Positions 43,324 through 51,628 of a DNA stretch of 64,000 nucleotides are shown in pieces (the first letter of the stretch is position 1; each line of letters opens with the position of its first letter). The translations under genes and the position numbers were made by a program. Where the stretch lies: NCBI GenBank assembly GCA_032128415.1, contig JAQBGW010000063.1, forward strand, positions 17,180 through 81,179, given 5' to 3'. The DNA is from Ga0077527 sp032128415. Lineage in GTDB: Bacteria > Pseudomonadota > Gammaproteobacteria > Burkholderiales > SG8-41. The notes under the pieces are model-generated. The model worked only from the letters and a program-made list of their open reading frames with translations. It was not told the origin of the DNA and made no database searches.

Positions 43324-43614
43324 ATGCAAAATAGCCAGAAAACTGCAGCCCCCAGTACAGCGGACTTGCAACGCGAAGTCGCTGAATTAATGGTCGAGTG
43401 TCTGAACCTTGACGTCACGGTCGATCAAATTAATCCTGACGCCCCATTGTATGGTGATGGCCTGGGCCTGGATTCAATTGATGTGCTGGAAGTTGCGTTG
43501 GTGGTTTCCAAGCGCTACGGTTTGCAACTTCGTGCCGACAGCGCAGACAACCAGCACGTTTTCAGCTCGCTGCGCAGCCTCTCCGATTATATTGCCACCC
43601 AGAGAACGACCTGA
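43324..43614 (+). CDS. Acyl carrier protein of aryl polyene type
   Basis: A 96-aa ACP. The phosphopantetheine serine is in GDGLGLDSIDVLEVALVV (about residue 53). Helix 1 is ADLQREVAELMVECLNL. ATG 43324 is chosen over an open upstream frame. It is the only ACP seen in the cluster; many relatives have two. The stop overlaps the next gene as TGATG. Confidence 0.92.
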   Translation: MQNSQKTAAPSTADLQREVAELMVECLNLDVTVDQINPDAPLYGDGLGLDSIDVLEVALVVSKRYGLQLRADSADNQHVFSSLRSLSDYIATQRTT

Positions 43615-44255
43615 TGTCACGCCGCATCCTGCGCGGGCTGGGTATCGCCGCGCTGGTGATCGGCTACCCGCTGCTGGCCCATTACACGAATCAAGCCGCG
43701 AATGGCGGTAGCCTGGGCGCATGGGTTGCCGTTACGCCGGTGGTGCTGATAGCCCTGGTGCTGGCCTGGCGTTCGGCTTGGCGCCTGGTCATGCTTGGTC
43801 TGCTGGTGTTGATGTGTACCACGCTGTGGGCCGTATGGCCGACGCTTGAACAGCATTACGGATTTGTTTACTGGCTGCAACATTCGGGTTTTCAACTCGT
43901 TCTGTTCATGACTTTCGCCCGGACTTTGACCGGCGGGCGGAAACCGATCTGTACCCGGTTTGCGGAGGCGGTGCATGCGCCACTGACACCGCAGCATGAA
44001 ATTTACGCGCGCCAGGTTACGATTGCGTGGACCCTGTTTTTTGCTGCGATGGCATTGATATCCACCGCGCTGTTTTTTTTGACGACTCTCGCCACTTGGT
44101 CGGTTTTTGCCAATTTCATGACCTTGCCTTTGGTCGTCCTGATGTTCGTGGCTGAATATCTGGTGCGCCGGCGGTTATTGCCCAATATGCGGAATACGCA
44201 CATCCTTGATGCGGTGCGGGCATTCAGAAATACTCTCGTGAAACCACGTAGCTAG
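43614..44255 (+). CDS. Aryl polyene cluster membrane protein (COG4648-like)
   Basis: A 213-aa membrane protein with about six hydrophobic segments (9-25, 36-52, 58-72, 88-104, 136-156, 165-183). Its position between ACP and ligase matches COG4648 proteins conserved in aryl polyene clusters. Biochemical role unknown; perhaps anchors the synthase at the inner membrane. Confidence 0.8.
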   Translation: MSRRILRGLGIAALVIGYPLLAHYTNQAANGGSLGAWVAVTPVVLIALVLAWRSAWRLVMLGLLVLMCTTLWAVWPTLEQHYGFVYWLQHSGFQLVLFMTFARTLTGGRKPICTRFAEAVHAPLTPQHEIYARQVTIAWTLFFAAMALISTALFFLTTLATWSVFANFMTLPLVVLMFVAEYLVRRRLLPNMRNTHILDAVRAFRNTLVKPRS

Positions 44256-44269
44256 CTGCGGTCGTACCC

Positions 44270-45919
44270 ATGCCCTCACTGCCCCTGGTATCGCATATTT
44301 CCCCGGACAGCATCGTTGCCTGGCGCGAAGACGGTCCTGTTACGCTGCGCCGGTTCCTCTCCGAGGTCTACCAGCTTGCCGCCTTGTTTCCCGCGGGAAA
44401 TCATTTACTCAATCTGTGCGGGGATCGTTATCGCTTCAGCGTGGGTCTGGCCGCCGCCATTGTGACCGGTAAAATCAGTCTGTTGCCGTCCACCCACACG
44501 CCGGGAGTGGTGCGCCAGATCAAGGCTTTTGCGTCGGATGTATTCTGTTTGACCGACAGCGATGCAAGCGCAGTGGAGTTGCCCCGGCTGCGCTACCCGG
44601 CCATGGACGCCGTTGACCGTGAGGGTGCATTTTCTGTTCCGCAAATTGACGGCGAGCAATGTGTCGCGGTGGTATTTACCTCAGGTTCGACCGGCACTCC
44701 GCAACCGCATGCCAAAACCTGGGAGGGGTTGGTCGGCAGCGTGCAGGCCGAAGCATTGCGCCTGGGGCTGTTGCCTGATTCAAACTGCACCATAGTCGGC
44801 ACCGTGCCGCCCCAGCACATGTACGGATTTGAATCCACGGTGCTGATGGCCTGGAGCAACGGTAACGCGTTCTGTCATGCACGGCCGTTTTATCCGGCCG
44901 ACATTTGCCAGGCGCTGGCGGCCGTGCCTGCGCCGCGCGTGCTGGTATCTTCGCCCGCACATCTGCGCGTCTTGCTGGATGCTGGGCTGGGACTGCCGGA
45001 AATTTCATTGGTGGTATCCGCCACCGCGCCCCTGTCCACCCGGTTTGCGCAGGAAATCGAGTCGTTTTGCAGTGCCCCGCTGATGGAAATCTACGGCAGC
45101 ACTGAAACCGGCCAGATTGCGACCCGTCGTTCCACGCGGACAGCAGAATGGCAGCTGCTCCCCGGAGTAAACCTGGTTGTGGAGGGTGATCGCGTGTACG
45201 CCTGTGGCGGCCATGTCAAAACATTGACTGCCTTGAGCGACTTCATTGAACCGGTGGCAGAAGGGAATTTTTTACTGCATGGGCGGATCGCCGATCTGGT
45301 CAATATCGCAGGCAAGCGGCACTCCCTGGCGAGTCTCAATCATCTGCTCAACACCATTCCCGGTGTGATGGATGGTGCTTTTTACATACCGGAGGAGGCC
45401 GGACCCGACCGTATTACGCGACTCGCCGCCTGCGTGGTGGCCCCCGGCATGGATGCATCACATCTGCTGAGCGCGCTGCGCGAGCATGTGGATCCGGTAT
45501 TTCTGCCGCGCCCCCTGGTGTTTGTCGATGCCCTGCCGCGCAACAGTACGGGCAAGCTGCCGCGTGAAGCACTGCAGACGCTGTTCCAGGCGCACAGCGC
45601 ACGGAAATCCGCAATGAATGGTGTTACGCACCGGACAGTTCCGGTGGACCACCCCGCATTTGCCGGACATTTCCCCGGTAATCCCATACTTCCCGGTGTG
45701 GTGCTGCTGGACATGGCCCTGCTGGCCATCGCCATTTCCGCTGGAACCAGGTTGGATGCCTGCGAGATCGGTGCGGTCAAGTTTCTGCACCCGGTCCATC
45801 CGGGAGACCAACTGGAGATCCGGCATCAGTTCTCGGCCGGTGGCGCCATCCGGTTCGATATTGCGGCTGGTCCGTGCAAAATTGCCAGTGGCAATATCGT
45901 GCCGCGAACCGCCGCATGA
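44270..45919 (+). CDS. Aryl-acid AMP ligase fused to hotdog dehydratase/thioesterase
   Basis: A 549-aa fusion. Residues 1 to about 450 form an adenylating enzyme: P-loop VVFTSGSTGTPQPHAK, A5 motif IYGSTETGQIA, A8 LLHGRIADLVNIAGKR and the terminal lysine loop LPRNSTGKLPREAL. Residues about 460-549 form a FabZ/FabA-like hotdog with DHPAFAGHFPGNPILPGVVLLDMAL. The ligase would activate hydroxybenzoate for loading onto the ACP. In other aryl polyene clusters these activities are often separate genes. Its last bases overlap the acyltransferase start by 4 bp. Confidence 0.92.
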   Translation: MPSLPLVSHISPDSIVAWREDGPVTLRRFLSEVYQLAALFPAGNHLLNLCGDRYRFSVGLAAAIVTGKISLLPSTHTPGVVRQIKAFASDVFCLTDSDASAVELPRLRYPAMDAVDREGAFSVPQIDGEQCVAVVFTSGSTGTPQPHAKTWEGLVGSVQAEALRLGLLPDSNCTIVGTVPPQHMYGFESTVLMAWSNGNAFCHARPFYPADICQALAAVPAPRVLVSSPAHLRVLLDAGLGLPEISLVVSATAPLSTRFAQEIESFCSAPLMEIYGSTETGQIATRRSTRTAEWQLLPGVNLVVEGDRVYACGGHVKTLTALSDFIEPVAEGNFLLHGRIADLVNIAGKRHSLASLNHLLNTIPGVMDGAFYIPEEAGPDRITRLAACVVAPGMDASHLLSALREHVDPVFLPRPLVFVDALPRNSTGKLPREALQTLFQAHSARKSAMNGVTHRTVPVDHPAFAGHFPGNPILPGVVLLDMALLAIAISAGTRLDACEIGAVKFLHPVHPGDQLEIRHQFSAGGAIRFDIAAGPCKIASGNIVPRTAA

Positions 45920-46857
45920 CACCGCATCCGGGATCTGAACAGGTGGCTGCCTGGACGCACACCCCGGAGCGCAGCAACATGCTCCTGTTGCGCGTCATGG
46001 TGTGGATTTCAATGTGGCTGGGGAGGCGTTTGAGCCGTGTCGTGCTGCATTTCATCGCCGGTTATTTTCTGCTGTTTGCCCCGACCAATCGTCGTGCATC
46101 AGGAAAGTATCTCCGGCGTGCGTTGAATCGCCCCCCCCGCTGGCGCGACCTGTACCGGCATTTTTTCACTTTTGCCGCTACCATCCATGACCGTATCTAT
46201 CTGCTCAAGCGCCACTTTGACCTGTTTGAATTTGAAGTGCATGGCGAGGAGGCGCTGCGCCGACTGCTCGCCGATGGCAAAGGTCTGTTCCTGATCGGTG
46301 CGCACCTGGGCAGCTTCGAAGTGATCCGTGCGATCGGCTGGAAACATGCAGATTTGCGGGTTGCCATGGTCATGCATCAAGGCAATGCGCGAAAAATCAC
46401 TACCACACTGTCAACCATCAACCCGCAGGCTACGCAGGATATTATCGAACTGGGGTGCATTGATACCATGCTCAAAGTTCGGGAGCGGCTGGATGAGGGG
46501 GGGGTCGTCGGTATGCTGGGAGATCGCACTCCGGGTGGGGAAGCCCTGCGCTCCGTGCAGATTCTGGGTGCTGCCGCCAATTTGCCAATTGGACCGTTCC
46601 GCATGGCAGCCATGCTGCAGCGCCCGGTGGCTTTCATGACCGGGCTGTACCTGGGGGGCAACCGTTATTCCGTACATTTCGATTTATTGGCTGATTTTTC
46701 CACCGTTGCTCGTGATCAGCGGGACGCAGCTGTGGATGCGGCCATCACCCGCTATGCCGCGCTGCTGGATCGATACTGTCGTATGGCGCCTTATAACTGG
46801 TTCAACTTTTTTGAATTCTGGCAACCGGAACCCGTTAAACCGGCTGCGGCGCCATGA
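45916..46857 (+). CDS. Lipid A-type lauroyl/acyl transferase (HtrB/LpxL family)
   Basis: A 313-aa membrane-bound acyltransferase. The N-terminal hydrophobic anchor (LLLRVMVWISMWLG) precedes the catalytic region LFLIGAHLGSFEVIRAI, an H-x4-E variant of Hx4D/E, and VVGMLGDRTPGG with AANLPIGPFRMA. Family members use acyl-ACP to acylate lipid A or related lipids. Here it may attach the finished polyene from ACP to a lipid. It starts at ATG 45916 (ATGA overlap) and overlaps lolA by 4 bp. Confidence 0.88.
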   Translation: MTPHPGSEQVAAWTHTPERSNMLLLRVMVWISMWLGRRLSRVVLHFIAGYFLLFAPTNRRASGKYLRRALNRPPRWRDLYRHFFTFAATIHDRIYLLKRHFDLFEFEVHGEEALRRLLADGKGLFLIGAHLGSFEVIRAIGWKHADLRVAMVMHQGNARKITTTLSTINPQATQDIIELGCIDTMLKVRERLDEGGVVGMLGDRTPGGEALRSVQILGAAANLPIGPFRMAAMLQRPVAFMTGLYLGGNRYSVHFDLLADFSTVARDQRDAAVDAAITRYAALLDRYCRMAPYNWFNFFEFWQPEPVKPAAAP

Positions 46858-47468
46858 TCACGCTACGGTCAATTTGTGCTGTTTCATGCCTGCGCACCAT
46901 ACGGTGTGTACTGGTGGCTCTGGCGCTGATGCCGGTAACCGGTAACAGTACCGCAGCTGAACTGGATATCGATCAGCTCATGCAGGGTCTGGCGCAAACG
47001 CGGTCCGGACATGCCGGTTTTGTCGAGAAAAAATACATCGCCATTCTCGACCGGCCGGTGGAATCCTCCGGGGAGCTGTTCTACAGTGCGCCGGACCGCC
47101 TGGAAAAGCACACGATCAGGCCGAAACCCGAATCCATGATTCTGGATAACGACACGCTGGTCATCGAGCGTGGCCGCCAGAAACATTCGTTGCAGTTGCA
47201 GGATTATCCTGAGCTGGCGACTTTCATCGACAGCATCCGCGGCACCCTGGCGGGGGACCGCAAGGCGCTGGAGCGCAACTACCGACTCAGCCTGGAGGGC
47301 GGCGTCGAGCGCTGGACTCTGCAATTGCTGCCGGTCGATGAAAAAATGCAGGCGATCATCAATCGCATCCGCATCACGGGGGTACGCTATACAGTACGGA
47401 GCATTGAAATCAATCGAACCGATGGCGACAGTTCGCTGATGCTCATAGAACAATTGATGCCCCGGTGA
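46854..47468 (+). CDS. LolA-like outer-membrane lipoprotein/lipid carrier
   Basis: A 204-aa periplasmic protein with signal peptide (CVLVALALMPVTGNSTAA, about 18-35). The LolA-like fold is shown by LAQTRSGHAGFVEKKYIAIL, GELFYSAPDRLEKHTIRPKPESMILDNDTLVIE and LERNYRLSLEGG. LolA homologues in aryl polyene clusters are thought to ferry the lipidated pigment across the periplasm. It is translationally coupled to the MMPL exporter (TGATG). Confidence 0.87.
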   Translation: MITLRSICAVSCLRTIRCVLVALALMPVTGNSTAAELDIDQLMQGLAQTRSGHAGFVEKKYIAILDRPVESSGELFYSAPDRLEKHTIRPKPESMILDNDTLVIERGRQKHSLQLQDYPELATFIDSIRGTLAGDRKALERNYRLSLEGGVERWTLQLLPVDEKMQAIINRIRITGVRYTVRSIEINRTDGDSSLMLIEQLMPR

Positions 47469-49858
47469 TGGCCACTCCGCTACGGCGCAGCCGGACTGCA
47501 ATAGTCCTGTGGCTGGCGTTTCTCCTCGCCTGCAGTCTCGTGATCAGCCGCAGCCAGTTCACCACTGATCTGTCGGCTTTTTTCCCGCGCAGCCCGACGC
47601 CGGCGCAGCAGTTGCTCCTGGATCAGATACGCGATGGTCTGGCCTCGCGCCTGATTCTGGTTGGTATCGAAGGTGCCGATGCTCACACCCGCGCCGTGCT
47701 GTCAAAACAAATGGCACTGCGGCTACGTACTGATGCCGCATTCGTATCCGTAAACAACGGCGAGCCTGTTAACGATGGACGCGACCGGGATTTTCTGTTC
47801 AATCATCGTTATCTGCTAAGCCCTGCAGTGACGCCCGAACGTTTCAGCGCACAGGGCCTGCATGCTGCCTTGGAGGAGAGCATAGATCTGTTGTCTTCCT
47901 CCGCCGGCCTGCTGGTGAAGTCGCTGTTGCCACGCGATCCGACAGGTGAAATGCTCGCCCTGCTCACCCAGCTCAACAGTGGTTCCCGCCCGCGGTTGGC
48001 AGAGGGGGCATGGACCTCACGCGATGGGGCGCGGGCGCTGATGATGGTGCAGACTCGCGCCAACGGATCTGATATCGATGCACAGCAATACGCGATGGCA
48101 GCAATCCGGAATGCTTTTGCAACGGCATCGGGCGCAGCGCCTGCCGCCAGGCTGGTGATGACCGGGCCCGGTGTATTTTCGGTAACCTCCCGCGAAACCA
48201 TCAAGAGTCAGGTCAAGCTCTTGTCTGCCTGCGGTTTCCTGCTCATTGCCTTGTTGTTACTGCTGGTTTACCGGTCCTTCACCGCCCTGGTATTGGGTTT
48301 TTTGCCGGTCATTACCGGCGTGATGGCGGGTATTACTGCGGTCAGCCTGGGTTTTGGCACAGTGCACGGCATTACGTTGGGGTTCGGCACTGCATTGATC
48401 GGCGAGGCGGTGGACTATTCAATCTACCTGTTTGTGCAATCAGAACGGGGCAGTGCGGATCGACAGCGCTGGATCAAACAATACTGGCCCACCATCCGAC
48501 TCGGGGTATTGACCTCATTATTCGGTTTTGCTGCACTGCTGCTGTCTGGTTTCCCAGGGCTGGCACAACTTGGCCTGTACTCGATCGCCGGTCTGATCGC
48601 GGCGGCATCGGTGACCCGATTCGTTTTGCCGCATCTGTTGCCTGCGGATTTCCGCATTCATGATATTTCGGTCACCGGGCTGTTCCTGTCTCGCGTGTTA
48701 CGGCGCGCCGCCGTGTTGCGCTGGCCGGCCGTAATACTGCTGCTGGTCGCCGGCGCCATCCTCGTCGAGTACCGTGCCAATTTGTGGAATGACAAAATAT
48801 CTTCGTTGAGTCCGGTATCCCAGGCGGACGTGGCGTTGGATGGCAGTCTGCGTGCTGACGTGGGGGCGCCGGATGTGCGTTATCTGGTGGTGGTGTCCGG
48901 CGCGAGCCGGGAATCCGTGTTGCAGTCTGCCGAGCGGGTCTCCGCCCTGCTGCAAACACAAGTTAACCGGGGTGAGCTTGCCGGCTTCGAGAGCCCCAGT
49001 CGCTATCTTCCCAGCATGGCGACGCAACGCGCCCGTCATGCCAGCCTGCCGCTCCCCGCTGTGCTGGCGACGCGGCTGACGCAGGCAGTTCAGGGGTTGC
49101 CGGTGCGCGCACAACTCTTTGCCCCGTTTCTTGCCGATGCCGCAACCGCCCGTAACCAGCCGTTGTTGCAGGCCGCGGACCTGGAGCAGACCTCGATGGG
49201 TATGGCGGTGGACGCGCTGCTCCTGCAGCGGGGTGATCGCTGGAGCGCCTTGTTGCCGCTTACCGCACCTCGGAATGCCGGGATCAACGCCAGCCGGATT
49301 CAGGCTGCATTGAGTATGATGGATTTGCCGGACGCACTGTTTGTGGATATGAAGGCCGAATCGGACCGTTTGTATTCCGGATATTTGCGTGAAGCCATTT
49401 CTTTGTCGCTGGCCGGACTGGCCGCCATCATCGGATTGTTGCTGCTGGTGTTTCGCTCGCCACTGCGTGTGGCAAGAATCATCACGCCGCTGCTGGCTGC
49501 AATTATTACCGTGACCGCGGGTTTGGCTGTGTTTGGCCAGCAATTGATTATTCTGCATCTGATCGGGTTGCTGCTGGTGGCAGCGGTAGGCTCCAACTAC
49601 GCCTTGTTTTTTGAGCGGGATGAACGCCCATTGCCGTCCGGCACTGGAGTCAAGGGCGAAATCGGCCCGGTTGTTCCTGCCATTTCGCCGGGCACCCTGG
49701 CTTCGATGCTGTTCGCCAACCTGACCACCGTCGCGGGTTTTGGACTGCTGGCGTTTTCCAGTGTGCCGATATTGCAGGCCATGGGCGTGACCGTGGCGCC
49801 CGGCGTGATTCTTGCGCTGATTTATGCGGCAATTTTTGCCAAACAAACCAATGCCTGA
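47468..49858 (+). CDS. MMPL/RND-family exporter
   Basis: A 796-aa RND-type pump with two repeats. Each has one TM then a large periplasmic domain then five TMs: first group near 240-410 (LLSACGFLLIALLLLLVYRS; VLGFLPVITGVMAGITAVSL; GFGTALIGEAVDYSIYL), second near 635-795 (LAGLAAIIGLLLLVFRSP; LLVAAVGSNYALFFERD). GEAVDYSI and the SNYALF stretch match MMPL motif positions. It would drive export of the pigment lipid. ATG 47468 overlaps the lolA stop; a GTG lies one codon upstream. Confidence 0.9.
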   Translation: MATPLRRSRTAIVLWLAFLLACSLVISRSQFTTDLSAFFPRSPTPAQQLLLDQIRDGLASRLILVGIEGADAHTRAVLSKQMALRLRTDAAFVSVNNGEPVNDGRDRDFLFNHRYLLSPAVTPERFSAQGLHAALEESIDLLSSSAGLLVKSLLPRDPTGEMLALLTQLNSGSRPRLAEGAWTSRDGARALMMVQTRANGSDIDAQQYAMAAIRNAFATASGAAPAARLVMTGPGVFSVTSRETIKSQVKLLSACGFLLIALLLLLVYRSFTALVLGFLPVITGVMAGITAVSLGFGTVHGITLGFGTALIGEAVDYSIYLFVQSERGSADRQRWIKQYWPTIRLGVLTSLFGFAALLLSGFPGLAQLGLYSIAGLIAAASVTRFVLPHLLPADFRIHDISVTGLFLSRVLRRAAVLRWPAVILLLVAGAILVEYRANLWNDKISSLSPVSQADVALDGSLRADVGAPDVRYLVVVSGASRESVLQSAERVSALLQTQVNRGELAGFESPSRYLPSMATQRARHASLPLPAVLATRLTQAVQGLPVRAQLFAPFLADAATARNQPLLQAADLEQTSMGMAVDALLLQRGDRWSALLPLTAPRNAGINASRIQAALSMMDLPDALFVDMKAESDRLYSGYLREAISLSLAGLAAIIGLLLLVFRSPLRVARIITPLLAAIITVTAGLAVFGQQLIILHLIGLLLVAAVGSNYALFFERDERPLPSGTGVKGEIGPVVPAISPGTLASMLFANLTTVAGFGLLAFSSVPILQAMGVTVAPGVILALIYAAIFAKQTNA

Positions 49859-50678
49859 TGCACGCTGGCAACCCACGCTGTTGATACGTACATCCATAGT
49901 GCTGCATTTGCTGGCTTTGTTGGTGCTCATCGCGGAGCCCGGACAGTGGCGCTGGGTGCTGGGCGCGGTGCTGGCCAATCATGCCCTGCTCACCATGGTC
50001 GGGATGTGGCCGCGCAGTCACTGGCTGGGGTCGAACTGGACACGGTTGCCCGCCGCAGCCGCCGCCAGAAATGAAATCGCGCTGACCATAGACGATGGTC
50101 CTGATCCCGTGGTGACTCCCCAAGTGCTGGAAATTCTCGATCGTTACGCAGCCCGGGCCACTTTTTTCTGCATTGGTGAAAAAGCAGCGCGTTATCCTGA
50201 TCTGTGCCGGGAAATCCTGCGCCGCGGCCATGTCCTGGAAAACCACAGTCAGCATCATCGCCCCACTTTTGCTTTCCTGGGCTATGCCGGCCTGATGCGT
50301 GAATTGCAGGCCGGCCAGGAGACACTGAGCGCGATTGCCGGTTGCCGCCCCATGTTCTTCCGCGCACCTGCCGGACTGCGCAATCCCTTTCTTGATCCGG
50401 TACTCAATCGATTGGACTTGCGGCTTGCCAGTTGGTCGGTACGTGGTTTTGATACCCGTATTGGTGATGCTGAACGCGTCAAAAGCAGGTTAATGCGCGG
50501 CCTGCAGGCGGGCGCCATTCTGTTGCTGCACGACGGCAATGCCGCGCGCACGTCAAAAGGCATCCCTGTTATTCTCGAAGTGCTTCCCGCTGTTCTGGCT
50601 GCTGCCGCAGCAGCGAATCTGAAATTGGTCACCTTACGTCAGGCCGATGGTGATTTCAAATCACGGGAGACGACATGA
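49851..50678 (+). CDS. Polysaccharide deacetylase (NodB homology domain)
   Basis: A 275-aa protein. Two N-terminal membrane segments (about 10-27, 32-50) precede a NodB domain: metal motif LTIDDGPDPVVTP, second motif LENHSQHHRPTF (HxxxH), RAPAGLRNPF, and LLLHDGN. Deacetylases of this type remove N-acetyl groups from amino sugars. As last gene of the cluster it hints that the polyene anchor contains a de-N-acetylated sugar. It overlaps the exporter by 8 bp and the next gene by 4 bp. Confidence 0.88.
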   Translation: MPDARWQPTLLIRTSIVLHLLALLVLIAEPGQWRWVLGAVLANHALLTMVGMWPRSHWLGSNWTRLPAAAAARNEIALTIDDGPDPVVTPQVLEILDRYAARATFFCIGEKAARYPDLCREILRRGHVLENHSQHHRPTFAFLGYAGLMRELQAGQETLSAIAGCRPMFFRAPAGLRNPFLDPVLNRLDLRLASWSVRGFDTRIGDAERVKSRLMRGLQAGAILLLHDGNAARTSKGIPVILEVLPAVLAAAAAANLKLVTLRQADGDFKSRETT

Positions 50679-51628
50679 AATCTGAAGTGGCGTTGTATGT
50701 GGACGAGGATCTGGGCAGCTATGGCTTCCCCGACGGGCATCCCTGGGGTACGGATCGCCAAAATGCATTCTGGAAAGAGGCGACCAAACAGCAACTCGAC
50801 AAGGCGGCAGCGCTGTGCGGTTCGCGCGCGGCGACGACTGAGGAGATCGAACGCTTCCATGGCGAGAAGCATGTGCAGCGGGTACATCAACTATCCAGTC
50901 GCGGTTACGGCTCGATTGATGCCGGTGATACGCCGGCGTTCCCCGGCGTCTATGAGGCGTCGGCCCATGTCGTCGGCGCTGCGCTCGACGGATTGCAGAA
51001 AATAATGGCGGGCGACGCGCTGCGCACATTCCAACCCATAGGCGGCTTGCATCATGCGTCGCGCGAAAACGCTGCCGGTTTCTGTGTGTTTAATGACTGT
51101 GGCGTGGTCATCGATACCCTGCGCAGCGAATACGGCATCCGGCGCGTCGCTTATGTCGATATTGACGTGCATCACGGTGACGGCCTGTATTACCCGTACG
51201 AGTCCGATCCGGATCTGGTATATGCCGACATCCACGAAGACGGGCGTTTCCTATATCCGGGCACCGGCGCGGATACCGAGCGCGGCAAGGGCGCGGGAGC
51301 AGGACTGAAGCTCAACATCCCCATGCAGCCCGGCGCCGGCGATCCGCAATTCATGGCGGCGTGGGAGCGCGTCGAAGCCCATCTGCGGCTGCACAAGCCC
51401 GAATTCATTGTCTTTCAGGCAGGGGCTGACAGCATCGCCGGCGATCCACTGGCGCATCTGCAGTACACACCGGCCGCGCATGCACACGCTGCGCAGCGCC
51501 TATGCGTTTTGGCAAACGAAATGTGTCAGGGTCGCATCATGGGTTTCGGCGGCGGGGGTTATAACCGCAACAACCTCGCACTGGGCTGGTGCGGAGTATT
51601 GAACGCGTTCATCCGTGGTTCAGAATAG
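50675..51628 (+). CDS. Histone deacetylase family (acetoin utilisation/acetylpolyamine amidohydrolase-like) protein
   Basis: A 317-aa HDAC-fold zinc hydrolase. Zinc ligands are in VAYVDIDVHHGDGLYY (Asp and His) and VFQAGADSIAGDP (Asp). The catalytic His pair is in QPIGGLHHASREN, and FNDCGVVI and GFGGGGYN complete the pattern. Its substrate is probably an acetylated amine or lysine. It is coupled by ATGA to the deacetylase, suggesting co-expression with the pigment operon, although HDAC-like genes are not usual members. Confidence 0.9.
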   Translation: MKSEVALYVDEDLGSYGFPDGHPWGTDRQNAFWKEATKQQLDKAAALCGSRAATTEEIERFHGEKHVQRVHQLSSRGYGSIDAGDTPAFPGVYEASAHVVGAALDGLQKIMAGDALRTFQPIGGLHHASRENAAGFCVFNDCGVVIDTLRSEYGIRRVAYVDIDVHHGDGLYYPYESDPDLVYADIHEDGRFLYPGTGADTERGKGAGAGLKLNIPMQPGAGDPQFMAAWERVEAHLRLHKPEFIVFQAGADSIAGDPLAHLQYTPAAHAHAAQRLCVLANEMCQGRIMGFGGGGYNRNNLALGWCGVLNAFIRGSE

